Source: Chrysophaeum taylorii (taxonomy: Eukaryota; Sar; Pelagophyceae; Pelagomonadales; Pelagomonadaceae). From it: a DNA stretch of 64,000 nt. A model generated the notes under the pieces. The model was given only the letters and a program-made list of their open reading frames with translations, was not told the DNA's origin and did no database searches. Shown in pieces: positions 39,012 through 48,480 of the stretch (position 1 is the first letter of the stretch; each line of letters opens with the position of its first letter). The stretch covers positions 35,834-99,833 of the forward strand of contig JAQMWT010000642.1 of NCBI GenBank assembly GCA_029834535.1, read 5' to 3'. A program made the position numbers and the translations under genes.

Positions 39012-39754
39012 ATTCTTCCTTACAATATGCTTTGTACAAGTACTAGTACTAGTAGTAGTAGTTACAATAAGTCGAAGTAGTACTACTATACCACTAGTCT
39101 AGTAATGGTTTTGTTTGAAGAAAGTGCCGTGCTCCACAAATCCAGCGTTAGTGCGCGGTGCCGCTCATCGTCGCGTCCGAAGACTGTGCGAATAACACGA
39201 CATTCTCGTTGTATCCCGCATGAATCGCGAGTCCATCGAATAAGCCCGCGCGCAGTACGGACATCTCCTGCGCGGGCGCCTCAAGAAAAACGTCGGAGAT
39301 TCCCTCGGAACCGAACGGAGAGCCACCCGAAGACCTATAACAAGCACGCGTGGGCGGCCTGGCGAGTTTAGTACATAACTTCTGTGACCGCGCCGTGCAG
39401 CTTTTGGGGCGGCACGGTTTCACCGTGCCGTGCGGATGTGACGGGTGGCACGGCACGAAAACTGGCGTGCGGGTTATTTAGGTGCGCGTTCCAACGCTCC
39501 AGCTTAGTTTGAACCACTTGGGCTTAGTTTGACATCATTTGAATCAAACAAAGCCATCAACGTTGCCCCAACTAAGTCATGGTGAAGCTCTAATTAAACC
39601 TCGGAATAGTTGGATCTAACTAATCAGCCCTTGCCGTAATTGTGATTTCCCCTTAATTAATTGACCCCCATGCCAGGGTGCAAAAAAACAACAACACCAA
39701 AACAGGGGCAAAAAAACAACAACACCAAAAGCGCGTATGTTATGTTGTTGGGAG
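39012..39754. other. Intergenic, AT-rich, short tandem repeat
   Basis: Begins with a (TAG)n-like stretch (39040-39070). At 39475-39660 there is an AT-rich block that may be the inverted end of the MULE-like element. At about 39676-39730 a 27-bp unit containing GCAAAAAAACAACAACACCA is duplicated in tandem. No gene seen. Confidence 0.4.
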
Positions 39755-40080
39755 TGTGGCGGCAACTCCTGACCGCTAAGGCTTACCCCCCCTCTCTCGA
39801 GGATTGATACCCGTTCAACGGGACACCTTTCCCGATCTTCTTAGTGACATCACACCTCTCTTTTGTGAGAAGCATTCTTGCTGTATTCTTGTAGCTTCCT
39901 TGCTATCATATTCCATCTCTCCATCTTGTTGAGAGGCTTGGTGAACGTGAGCAAGGTGTGTGGCGAGCTTATCCGACCCCGCGTCCGTGTTTTCCTCGTT
40001 CAGTGAGGTCTAGGACAAGTCGGTGAGTACCCCCTTTGTCACCCGGGAGTCGGGACGGTTTTTTTTCTTTGCCGCCATAC
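39755..40080 (+). repeat. 5' LTR of the Ty3 element
   Basis: 326 bp, from TGTGGCGGCAACTCCTGACC to TTTGCCGCCATAC. It matches 46973-47298 along its whole length. Confidence 0.92.
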
Positions 40081-40081
40081 G

Positions 40082-40098
40082 TGGTGGAGTACACGAGA
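40082..40098 (+). promoter_or_regulatory. Primer-binding site of the Ty3 element
   Basis: TGGTGGAGTACACGAGA begins one base after the 5' LTR. Its complement ends in CCA, as the 3' end of a tRNA would. It is not the initiator-Met type (TGGTAGCAGAG). Confidence 0.65.
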
Positions 40099-40512
40099 TC
40101 GTGCGACTACATCGGTCGCCGACGAGCGAGTGCTGCCGTACGTGTTGTATTACGTGGTCCGGATTTGTACGTGAGCCCTGATCAAGCACACGGAGTTCCA
40201 TTGGACCGGTTTGCGTTGAGAATATACGCGAACGTTGTTTTTGTGTTCGTACGATCCTAGTGACGACGAACACGCGTGCGAGTTGGAAATCGCAGCGCAT
40301 TCTCCCGGGAATTGATTTTGGTATAGCTGAACGGCGGAAGCTGTTTAGCGAGTGGGATCGCTACCCACGGGCATTTTTGAATTGCCAGCGGATTGGAATT
40401 CCGCGAGTGCTGTTTTTACAGCGACAGATAGCGTTGTTGGAATCAACGTGAATTACTTCGAGTGATCGGATCCGGACGTGTTTCGAGATTCTTGATCGAT
40501 ATTTGATATAGT

Positions 40513-41568
40513 ATGGAGATAAACGCAGACGTGCGTGAGGAAGAATCTCCTCCAGTTCTTCCCGCCGCCCCTGAGATAGGCCGCGAGGAAGGTGAATAAA
40601 GAGAGGCCGAGGCAGTCGACGTTGCTGACGTGCCCCCTGATGTGCCTCCGGATACTGCCATTTTTTCGCCGTTGAGTCCAACGACTCCGGATCGTGGCGA
40701 GCGTGTTACTATTGAGCGCGGATCTGCAGCCCGAAGTCGACTTCGTGAAGACCTCGAGCAGAGACGTCGCGAAAATAAACGATTAGCTGAGCTTTTTGCT
40801 CGTGAAAGGGCTGAAGCGAAAGAGGAAGCGGCTCGACGAGAAGTTGATATGCTCAATGATGCTTTACAGCAAGAGATTGAGACCTCGAAGACCCTACGCG
40901 AAGAGGCTGAACGATTTCGTCGTGAACGAGATGAATTGTTAGCCGAACGTACGCGTCGGGAGAGTAGCCGCGAACGACCCGTGAGTCGACCCGAACCGGA
41001 AACGCCCGGGAGGCCGCCTGAACCGGAAACTAACTAACTAACTTCGGACCTCTCCCGGGCATGAACCGGAAAGGAACACTGAAACGGGGAATGAACCTCC
41101 GCCCCGAGTCGATACGGAGAATGAGGGTAGGGCGGACATTGAGAATGAAAGTACGAAAATTTTGCGGGAATTATCGCGGGGAATATCGCAGACGGTTGCC
41201 AACGCCTTCGAAAAGGGCAACTTGAGCCAATCCCATCGACCCACTTCCAGTTTGAAGCCTGATAACTTCAAACTCGTCATCGACGGCCGAGACCAACAGC
41301 AATTTAATTTGGATTCGGCATGATGCATACTTTAGCAGATGACCATTACTCGGTCGAGAAATTACATTACTTACTACCTGTGCATCTACGGGACACCGTT
41401 GCACCAATTTTTGAGGAACACTTGCAGAAATACGAGGAGCTCTGCGATGAGCTACCACATGGTCCGTCGTTTTACCTGAAATTAGATACTGACGATGAAG
41501 AGCATGGAGTCTCGGTTCGTCGTATCCGTCGTCTTAACAAGACGTATTGCGACAAGATTTTGGATTAA
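40513..41568 (+). pseudogene. Ty3 gag-like region (interrupted)
   Basis: Starts near MEINADVREEESPP (40513), which soon stops; reading resumes at 40630 (MPPDVPPDTAIFSPLSP) with a charged coiled coil (RLREDLEQRRRENKRLAELF) and repeats such as PEPETPGRPPEPET. A 32-bp insertion at 41030-41061 ends that frame. The reading continues beyond it (LRELSRGISQTVANAF) and then MMHTLADDHYSVEKLHYLLP from 41320. Gag proteins are poorly conserved, so this call rests on position and coiled-coil content. Confidence 0.6.
41019..41072 (+). mobile_element. 32-bp insertion with 11-bp target duplication in gag
   Basis: CTAACTAACTAAC plus TTCGGACCTCTCCCGGGCA (41030-41061) is flanked by TGAACCGGAAA on both sides (41019-41029 and 41062-41072). 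The inserted sequence matches the left end of dispersed repeat family A at 3555-3586. Removing the insert and one flank makes the gag frame continuous. The flank word also occurs once more upstream in the host repeat, which slightly weakens the target-duplication reading. Confidence 0.7.
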
Positions 41569-41706
41569 TTTAGATCGACTTGCTGACCTCCGCGCACGCA
41601 GCAGGAGCTGCTTGACAAGCTGCGGAAGGTCACCCAGGCTTCAGTTCCGAAGAAGTCTGGGGAGCGGCACGTCCAAAGGTATTGTACCAGATTCCAATCT
41701 GAAGCC

Positions 41707-44091
41707 TTGGAGTTTTGTTCCGTGTCCAGCCGCACGATGGATGATGTCGATATCCTCGACCAGCTTATCAGTGGATTGACGTCCAAGGAGTTGAGGACCC
41801 GTGTGCGGACTATGAGGAGCGGACATCCTGATAATTACGTGACTTTTAAGTCGATGGTAGCGCTTATTACGCGGCTCGAGAACGACTTACGAAAGTTGAT
41901 GGAGGATGAGAAGGACCAAGGCCAACCTAATCCGAAATCGAATAAACCGCCGCGAGGGCGGGGAGGTAAAGCTATGGCCTCCGATCAACAAGCCAAACAA
42001 GATGCGGACAAACCATCTGGGAATACGGATCCGCTGATTTTACGAGATCCTTTTTCGTGGGGCAAGAGAACGTGCCCGCACTGTGGGTTCTTCTGGACCA
42101 CCCATGATGAAGATGGACACGGAAATCGCGTAGTTTGCAACCGCGATCCGGATCGTTACTACTGTGCGATGTGGAAGCGAATTCGTAAGCAGAAGAAGCA
42201 GCCCATATCGCGGTCCGATTGGGCAAAGCGTGAAGATGCATCTAATGCGAACGCCACGCACGGATCGGAGCCTTCTAATGAAATTCAAGCGGCCCTCACC
42301 GATCTTGGAACCACAATGGCGACCATGGTGAGCGAGGTCAGAAGCATCAAGGATACTACGTCGCTTTCTACACGACAGCGAGACGGACGATCACCTTCTA
42401 GACGATCGTCACGCCGACATCGAAGCCAGAGCCCTAATCTAAAAGCCCATACTGCTCAAGACAGCCCGAGTCCTTGCCGTCACTGGAGCTCTAGTCGCAA
42501 TTCGCGCCGGCGCCGACGTCATCGACATTACGATGACGAGTATGACGGAGGCAGATATCAGGATAGTTCGGGACATTCGAGCGCATCTTTCGCGTTCCAA
42601 TCTTTATGCGACGCGCCGCCAATGTCGGGGGTTGTCTTTTACCCGACGGCGCGCCCTGCCCGAGTCTCCGATGATGTTGCCGATGTCGCTGTGACGAGCA
42701 GCCATCGTTTGCAACAGGAGCAACATACCACCAACGCTCGGATCGTTCGGTGGCCTTCTACATCGTATGTGGAAACAATGTCAGATGCTACTTGGGATTC
42801 TCCGCGCTACTGGGAAGACTCAGATTCGGAGACTGACGAACCCATGCCGCAGGTTCCAGTGTTCCCCCATTCGTCAATGTGCATGTCTTGCAGGGCAGTT
42901 TACGATGATGACGTTAGACCTTTTGAGTTGACGTCGAGGACGACGTCTTCTTTTCCTACGGGGCCCCCCGAGACCGTTTTAGCCGTTTTAGCCGATGTTC
43001 TAGCCGATACCGTTTTAGTCGCAGCAGAGCAGACCACAGCGGCGCCGATGGAGGAGAAGTTGACGGGAATGTCCGATTTGATGGACGAGAAACGACGATT
43101 ACCAGAAGTTCCTATGCTTCCGCTTCCAACTGATGCGCCGGGGACGGCTCATGTTTTTTCTGCTGGGCTCCCCCGACAATCAAAAGTGGACGTTCCGCCG
43201 GATCCTGAGCCTGAACAGGAGCCGAAAGTAAGGAGCGAGCCGAATGTGCGCGTCAAAGGTGAAAAGATCAATAAGAGCCACCCTGAGGTGAGGTTCAAAT
43301 ACGAAGAAAAGTTCGATGTGCCATGGAAGGATGCACCGCGCGATGCGGACGGTGTACCGTTACCGCAGATTCCCGAGCACGTCAAGGACAATGATGCGAT
43401 GAAAGTCGTAATTCCGACGAAGGAAGAAGTCGAGAAGGTTGTTCGAGATATAGGAATTCCCGACAACCCGCATTTGGATGATGATGCGAAGATGATGTTG
43501 AGCCATTGCGTGCAATACGCGTGGGCTTTCTTTGATCCGATTATGAGACCCGTGGACTCGCCACCGGTTTCTCTACGCTTTAAAGACGCAAACCCACGAC
43601 CGATCAAGATGGCGCCTTATAGGTTGACGCCAGCAAAGCTCGAGTGTCTCAGAAAGCAGATCACTGAGTGGTGTCGCGATGGAGTCATCCGACCGGCGAA
43701 CTCTCCGTGGGGATTTCCTGTACTGATGCTGCCTAAGAAGGGAGCCGAGGCCGGGACGTCGAATGCTTTTCGTGCTGCCGTTGACTTGCGTCAGCTCAAT
43801 GATCAGCTGGTCAATGACAGTTGGCCGAATATTCGTCAAGATGATGCTTTGGCTTTTCTTGCCATGCGCCGTTGGCGGACGTGCATTGATATTCGATGGG
43901 GTTATCATAACTTACGTTTGGACGCCGCTGCTCAGGACGCTGTTACGATGGTTAGTCCACTTGGAGCCCATAGTTTCTTGCGCTTGCCTCTAGGAGTAAA
44001 AACAGCAGGAGCTCTCTTTGTAAGCAGATGGCTAGCGATTTGTCCACATGGATGTATAAGGACTTGGTCGCGTTTGTCGACGATATTATGA
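41707..44091 (+). CDS. Ty3 gag-pol segment: nucleocapsid-like zinc region and N-terminal reverse transcriptase
   Basis: A 794-codon frame. Upstream of the ATG the frame already reads TQQELLDKLRKVTQASVPKK, so this is an internal segment. It has late gag-like sequence (LDQLISGLTSKELRTRVRTM), a Cys/His cluster (CPHCGFFWTTHDEDGHGNRV, then CNRDPDRYYC) and an SR-rich stretch. Reverse transcriptase begins with PYRLTPAKLECLRKQITEWC, DGVIRPANSPWGFPVLMLPK and AAVDLRQLNDQLVNDSWPNI. No protease D[S/T]G box is evident. The frame leaves the RT at about 44015 (LPLGVKTAGALF) because of an apparent single-base loss in a T run. Confidence 0.8.
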   Translation: MEFCSVSSRTMDDVDILDQLISGLTSKELRTRVRTMRSGHPDNYVTFKSMVALITRLENDLRKLMEDEKDQGQPNPKSNKPPRGRGGKAMASDQQAKQDADKPSGNTDPLILRDPFSWGKRTCPHCGFFWTTHDEDGHGNRVVCNRDPDRYYCAMWKRIRKQKKQPISRSDWAKREDASNANATHGSEPSNEIQAALTDLGTTMATMVSEVRSIKDTTSLSTRQRDGRSPSRRSSRRHRSQSPNLKAHTAQDSPSPCRHWSSSRNSRRRRRHRHYDDEYDGGRYQDSSGHSSASFAFQSLCDAPPMSGVVFYPTARPARVSDDVADVAVTSSHRLQQEQHTTNARIVRWPSTSYVETMSDATWDSPRYWEDSDSETDEPMPQVPVFPHSSMCMSCRAVYDDDVRPFELTSRTTSSFPTGPPETVLAVLADVLADTVLVAAEQTTAAPMEEKLTGMSDLMDEKRRLPEVPMLPLPTDAPGTAHVFSAGLPRQSKVDVPPDPEPEQEPKVRSEPNVRVKGEKINKSHPEVRFKYEEKFDVPWKDAPRDADGVPLPQIPEHVKDNDAMKVVIPTKEEVEKVVRDIGIPDNPHLDDDAKMMLSHCVQYAWAFFDPIMRPVDSPPVSLRFKDANPRPIKMAPYRLTPAKLECLRKQITEWCRDGVIRPANSPWGFPVLMLPKKGAEAGTSNAFRAAVDLRQLNDQLVNDSWPNIRQDDALAFLAMRRWRTCIDIRWGYHNLRLDAAAQDAVTMVSPLGAHSFLRLPLGVKTAGALFVSRWLAICPHGCIRTWSRLSTIL

Positions 44092-44608
44092 TGGGATCGG
44101 ATGAACTCCATCGACATTTACAAGTTTTGATTGAAGTGTTGTGCCATTTAGCACAGCGAGGATATAGTGGACGAACTTCGAAGTTCCACCTCCTCAAGGA
44201 TGAAATCGAGTTTTGGGACATATTTCGACTCCGGAAGGCTTGAAGCCGAATCCCAAGACGTTAGAAGCGTTGCAGCAGATGCCGATTCCCGGTACGTTGC
44301 CCAATACGTCCCCGAAGACCCAGATTCGATCTTTCATTGGCATGAGCAACTATTGCCGCCGATATGTGAAGAATTATTCGAAGATTGTGGAGCCGCTTAG
44401 GCGATTGTGTCTTGAAGGCGTTAAGTTTGAGTGGACGCCTGAGTGCCAAAAGGCATGGGACACGATCATCGAAGCTTTGGTGGATTCTCGTGGAGTTTAT
44501 CATCCTGACTACGATCTTCCTTTTCAGATCCGCTCGGATGCTTCCAAGGATGGTCTGGGTGCGTATCTTTTCAGCTCGTGGAAATCAAGGACGAAACCGG
44601 CAAGGTGA
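44028..44608 (+). pseudogene. Ty3 reverse transcriptase catalytic and connection region (frameshifted)
   Basis: From 44028 the frame continues RT with the catalytic box LVAFVDDIMMGSDELHRHLQ. A second one-base loss near 44215 (in TTTTGGG) moves it to GHISTPEGLKPNPKTLEALQ and FIGMSNYCRRYVKNYSKIVE. RNase H starts with FQIRSDASKDGLGAYLF, where a third one-base loss occurs in a T run near 44570. Confidence 0.8.
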
Positions 44609-45885
44609 CACGAGAGGAACGAGTAATTGAGTATTGGAGCCGAGCTGTGCCGAAAGAGATGCGGAACTATGAGCCTCGCCGGCTAGAGCTACTGGCAGTT
44701 ATTCTTTCTCTTGAGCATTTCCGCTCTTATATTGAAGGTCACAAGACGATCCTTGAAACAGATCATCGCAACTTGACGTTTTTACGAAAGGCGAAGCACT
44801 CGTCTGGGCAGTTGGCTCGATGGGCGATGCGGCTCGCCAATTTTGATCCTGAATTGGGTTACAAGCCAGGGAAGTCGCCGGGAATGAGCATCCCTGACTG
44901 TCTCTCTCGCAATCCTATAGATCATGTCATCGAGACGGACGAGTTTGGTGAACCCTTGAACCACGCGTATCTAGTGTGCCAAGAACTCCCTCGTTCTGTT
45001 GATGATGAAGGAGTACCTTTACCTGGGTGCCATGTCATTCTGTCGTTTGTTACGACTGAGTTGCCTGTGGAGGAAGAGGAGGAAGACCTCGATGATCCGA
45101 TGCAATTGGTCACGTCTCATGCTACGAAACAACGTCAGAAGCAACGACTTCAGACCCAGCCTAGTATTTTCCGTGATGCCGATGATTACCAAGAGTACAT
45201 CGACAAGATTCCGGATAATTTGACTTTGGAAGAGATAGCCAAAGAGCAGATCACTGATGCTACTTGCGAGGACATTCGTTATCGCATGGCTCAGGGCCAT
45301 TCTCTTCGTCGGTACGGAGCCAATTATCGCTATCAAGTGGTGAAAGGAGTTCTCTACCGTGCCGCACCCGACTTGCACCCGATGATAGTCGCACCCCGAA
45401 CTTTACGGACGCGCATCATCCGATTGTACCATGACACACCTCTCAATGGTGGTCATATGGGTCGTCAAAGTACAGTGCAGTCGATACTTGAACGTTTTTG
45501 GTGGCCTCATATGTCTAATGAGGTGGGTGCTTACATTGCTGGTTGCATAGTGTGCAAGAAAGCTCGTACGCCTGAACCAAAGAGAGCAGGTCTGCTTCAG
45601 CAACCGGTGTATGATGGTGATTGTGTCGTCCTTTGTATGGATTTGTTTGGACCTTTGCCCAGTGCTGGTCCCGAGACATATCTCATCGTCTTTTTTGATC
45701 CATTTTCTCATTTCTTGATTCTTGACGTACTACACCATAAGACTGCTGAGTCAATGCTCGAGTCTTTTGTCGCGAATATATTTACTCAAAGGTTATCTAC
45801 ATCAGAGGATTCGTACCGACAATGGGAAAGAGTTCGTCAACAAGTTGATGGAAGAGTTTTGTCATCTTTTCAATGTTCGGTATAG
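44578..45885 (+). CDS. Ty3 RNase H and N-terminal integrase
   Basis: 435 codons. RNase H: VIEYWSRAVPKEMRNYEPRR, LELLAVILSLEHFRSYIEGH, LETDHRNLTFL and IPDCLSRNP. Integrase: the HHCC zinc region (LYHDTPLNGGHMGRQSTVQS, AGCIVCKKARTPEPKRAGLL) and the first catalytic Asp (VLCMDLFGPLPSAGPETYLI). The frame is lost at about 45795 within the core domain. Confidence 0.85.
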   Translation: MEIKDETGKVTREERVIEYWSRAVPKEMRNYEPRRLELLAVILSLEHFRSYIEGHKTILETDHRNLTFLRKAKHSSGQLARWAMRLANFDPELGYKPGKSPGMSIPDCLSRNPIDHVIETDEFGEPLNHAYLVCQELPRSVDDEGVPLPGCHVILSFVTTELPVEEEEEDLDDPMQLVTSHATKQRQKQRLQTQPSIFRDADDYQEYIDKIPDNLTLEEIAKEQITDATCEDIRYRMAQGHSLRRYGANYRYQVVKGVLYRAAPDLHPMIVAPRTLRTRIIRLYHDTPLNGGHMGRQSTVQSILERFWWPHMSNEVGAYIAGCIVCKKARTPEPKRAGLLQQPVYDGDCVVLCMDLFGPLPSAGPETYLIVFFDPFSHFLILDVLHHKTAESMLESFVANIFTQRLSTSEDSYRQWERVRQQVDGRVLSSFQCSV

Positions 45886-46942
45886 TACCACGATTCCGTA
45901 TCATGCTCAGGCTAATCCTGCGGAAAGGGTCAACCGCTTTATCAAGGCTTTCCTCCGTGCGTGCCTTCAAAACCGCAAGATCACGGAATTGCCCGAATTC
46001 GCGGAGTACATTGCTTTCTGTTACAATCGTAAATTTATTCCGGGGACTCAGATCTCACCTTTCATGCTTCGTCTTAACCGGCAGCCTTTATTGCCAACCG
46101 ATTACACGATCATGGATCTTGATGTCCGCCGCCTGCCGAAAACTCGCTCCGATGTTGTGGCAGAGACTCGCGAGAGGCTGAAGTTCTATACCGCTACGGT
46201 GAACGAAGCTCGTGAGAAGGCTCTTCGTAAACAACGTCTCGCCTATAATGCGGACCATGTTGATGTGGAGTGTGAAGAAGGTTCACATGTTCTGCTCTAC
46301 ATCCCTTTTCTTCAGAACAAGCTTCGACCGGAATGGCGCGGTCCATTCGCTATTTTGGAACGCTTGTCCCCGGTCACTTACAGGACTGAGTCTCTTGATT
46401 ATCCTCCCGAACGCCGTTGTGTTCATGTTAGTCAGATTACCCTTGTGATGGTTTCTCCAGTGGTCGATCGAGCTGTGCCCAAGCCCAAGGAGGCCTTTCG
46501 GGATGATTACAAGCATGGTAAGTTCGTTGTCTTTCGGATGCCGGATAATAAACGGTCCGATTGGCGAAAGAAGATTTATGTCGCTGAAGTTTATGAACCC
46601 TATGATTTTGTGAATGATCGAGTCGCTCTGCATTTCTATGCTGATCTCGATCCCCATGACAAGGTTTCTTATTACAAGCCTACTTCACATCTCTCTACTC
46701 GCAAGCTTAAGCCGGAATACAAGGACGTGGACGGTCGCAGTTTCACCGACAAGACCAAGGTCAACAACAGTACCACTCCTTGTGTCACCGACTTCGCCCC
46801 GCATGAGATCGATGTATTGATTCCCAAGTTCACTTTACGTGGTGGACGCGTTCCTGAGCCTGTCGTCGAACGTGCCTACAAGAAGATTCGTTCTCGAGAT
46901 GCTCATTCAGCCAAGGCTCGTGCTTCTCGCCGGACTCGCTGA
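45722..46942 (+). CDS. Ty3 C-terminal integrase and tail
   Basis: From about 45795 this frame carries the remaining integrase core: RIRTDNGKEFVNKLMEEFCH (second Asp), TTIPYHAQANPAERVNRFIK (catalytic Glu). It continues to the GPY/F-like region (RPEWRGPFAILERLSPVTYR) and a basic tail ending AKARASRRTR. The first part of the listed frame is out of frame with upstream integrase. A chromodomain is not clear, although KIYVAEVYEPYDFVNDRVAL could be a divergent chromatin-reading tail. Confidence 0.8.
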   Translation: MTYYTIRLLSQCSSLLSRIYLLKGYLHQRIRTDNGKEFVNKLMEEFCHLFNVRYSTTIPYHAQANPAERVNRFIKAFLRACLQNRKITELPEFAEYIAFCYNRKFIPGTQISPFMLRLNRQPLLPTDYTIMDLDVRRLPKTRSDVVAETRERLKFYTATVNEAREKALRKQRLAYNADHVDVECEEGSHVLLYIPFLQNKLRPEWRGPFAILERLSPVTYRTESLDYPPERRCVHVSQITLVMVSPVVDRAVPKPKEAFRDDYKHGKFVVFRMPDNKRSDWRKKIYVAEVYEPYDFVNDRVALHFYADLDPHDKVSYYKPTSHLSTRKLKPEYKDVDGRSFTDKTKVNNSTTPCVTDFAPHEIDVLIPKFTLRGGRVPEPVVERAYKKIRSRDAHSAKARASRRTR

Positions 46943-46962
46943 GGGCAGCTCGTGTTCTCACC

Positions 46963-46969
46963 AGGGGAG
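46963..46969 (+). promoter_or_regulatory. Polypurine tract of the Ty3 element
   Basis: AGGGGAG lies four bases before the 3' LTR, the position used to prime plus-strand synthesis. Short, so moderate certainty. Confidence 0.5.
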
Positions 46970-46972
46970 TCC

Positions 46973-47298
46973 TGTGGCGGCAACTCCTGACCGCTAAGGC
47001 TTACCCCCCCTCTCTCGAGGATTGATACCCGTTCAACGGGACACCTTTCCCGATCTTCTTAGTGACATCACACCTCTCTTTTGTCAGAAACATTCTTGCT
47101 GTATCCTTGTAGTTTCCTTGCTATCACATTCCATCTCTCCATCTTGTTGAGAGGCTTGGTGAGCGTGAGCAAGGTGTGTGGCGAGCTTATCCGACCCCGC
47201 GTCCGTGTTTTCCTCGTTCAGTGAGGTCTAGGACGAGTCGGTGAGTACCCCCTTTGTCACCCGGGGGTCGGGAAGGTTTTTTTTCTGTGCCGCCCTAC
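46973..47298 (+). repeat. 3' LTR of the Ty3 element
   Basis: 326 bp from TGTGGCGGCAACTCC to GTGCCGCCCTAC, matching 39755-40080 with about 11 substitutions and no gaps. Confidence 0.92.
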
Positions 47299-47348
47299 GG
47301 AGCGCACGGCGTCTGCATGGACCCTTGATGATCCGACCTAGTTCGTAA

Positions 47349-48191
47349 CTACGATGTGCTAGGGGGTTGCGGTCCTCCTACAGCTCCGTAGGAGGGGAGC
47401 GCGGCGGGGTCGATATCGGTGATAGGCCCCGCGTCGGCGAGCTTGTGGGCGGTGTAGAGGTCGTGGTGGGTGGTGAGGAAGGTGTGAATGTGCTTGAGCG
47501 TCGGGTACGCGGTAGCGAGCTTGCGGACGGAGGCCAGCGACGTCTCTTCGCGGTCGCGTCGCGCCGCGAGCGCCTCCTCCGAGAGCCCAACTGCGGGGGT
47601 TTGGACGAAGGTGAGCTCGTAGTCACCATAGAAGATCCACTCAAATATAGCCTTGGATCTCTCGACGTGGAAGTCGCTCGTGACAATTGCGAGTTTGCGC
47701 CAGCCTGCGACGTCGGTGTGCGAAGTCCTCGAAAAGAACGCGTTCCCTATCGTATCGTAAGAGGTGGTCTCGACGACGAGGGCGTCGCGAGGCACGCCCC
47801 GGTCGATCAAGTACGCAGCCGCGGCCGTCGACTCGAATACGGGCAACCCGTCGGCGCGGAGGAGCTGGGGCGCGTGGGCCGTGCCGGCAGAGACGCAGAG
47901 AATTTTTGGCTTGGCGCGAGCGGTGTCGAAGAGCTGCTTGGCGGCGTCGCACCGGCGCTCGACGAACGGCATCGTGCGGCGCTCGGAAACCGGAGGGCCA
48001 CCGCCGAGGACGACGATGGCGTCAAACGCATTACGCTCGACGAGCGCCACGGCCTCGTCGACGTCAAGGAGTTGCGACGATGGACTGCGGAAGAGCCCAG
48101 GCGTGGCCGCGCACAGCATGACCGCCCCAAGCAGCACCACCACGCATAGCGGGCTCCCGCTGCGTGCTCGCGGCTTGCGACGCGGCGGCAT
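47349..48191 (-). CDS. DUF218 (YdcF/SanA-like) domain protein
   Basis: About 280 residues from MPPRRKPRARSG; an ATG at 48218 adds nine. A membrane segment follows the basic start (PLCVVVLLGAVMLCAAT), so it is probably a signal anchor. The DUF218 domain has FDAIVVLGGGPPVSERR, PKILCVSAGTAHAPQLL, then VVETTSYDTIGNAFFSR and KLAIVTSDFHVERSKAIFEW. Family members are membrane-linked proteins of unsettled biochemical function. The Ty3 element ends about 50 bp beyond its stop, so its 3' UTR and polyadenylation signal may now come from the LTR. Confidence 0.85.
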   Translation of the reverse strand: MPPRRKPRARSGSPLCVVVLLGAVMLCAATPGLFRSPSSQLLDVDEAVALVERNAFDAIVVLGGGPPVSERRTMPFVERRCDAAKQLFDTARAKPKILCVSAGTAHAPQLLRADGLPVFESTAAAAYLIDRGVPRDALVVETTSYDTIGNAFFSRTSHTDVAGWRKLAIVTSDFHVERSKAIFEWIFYGDYELTFVQTPAVGLSEEALAARRDREETSLASVRKLATAYPTLKHIHTFLTTHHDLYTAHKLADAGPITDIDPAALPSYGAVGGPQPPSTS

Positions 48192-48329
48192 GGTTCCTGG
48201 TCGCCAGCCCGTGGTCATCGATCACACTCGACCCAACCGACAATGCATCATCGTCATCATCATCATTTCGGCTGTACACTCTCTCTCAGGAGGGGGTTTT
48301 CGGGACCTGAGGGGAGTATTGAGTGCCGA

Positions 48330-48480
48330 GGGGGACCGCGAAAAGGCTTCGGCGGAGTCGCCGCCGAGCCGGGGGGCTGGCGAAGAGAGGTGAGCCCGCA
48401 GATCGCACATTTCCTCCCTGCCGCCGGACGTTCGTGGTACGGAGTGTGACGTCCTGCTGGGTGCGGGCGACCTTGGTCGG
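48330..48480 (-). repeat. Dispersed repeat family B, copy 2 (inverted)
   Basis: On the minus strand: CCCAGCAGGACGTCACACTC and, after about 60 bp, GCCAGCCCCCCGGCTCGGCG plus GCGACTCC, as in 5600-5740. It lies between the DUF218 gene and the multi-exon gene at 48561. Confidence 0.6.

Larger units (their letters stand above)
39755..47298 (+). mobile_element. Ty3/gypsy LTR retrotransposon
   Basis: A 7.5-kb element with two 326-bp LTRs, a primer-binding site just inside the left LTR and a purine tract before the right one. Between them lie gag-like frames, reverse transcriptase, RNase H and integrase in gypsy order. The LTRs differ at about 11 of 326 positions by my count. GGAG borders both outer ends (39751-39754 and 47299-47302), a possible 4-bp target duplication. 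Several frameshifts make this copy non-functional as written. The right end is only about 50 bp from the stop of the DUF218 gene. Confidence 0.93.

Noticed and set aside
38500-39020. CRISPR-like array from the 52-bp modules
   Set aside because: Eukaryotic context, only three copies, two directly abutting with no spacer.
38810-39046. OTU protease-like word GDGNCF
   Set aside because: Only one short motif in a 78-codon frame that overlaps the 52-bp repeat module; no catalytic His region follows.
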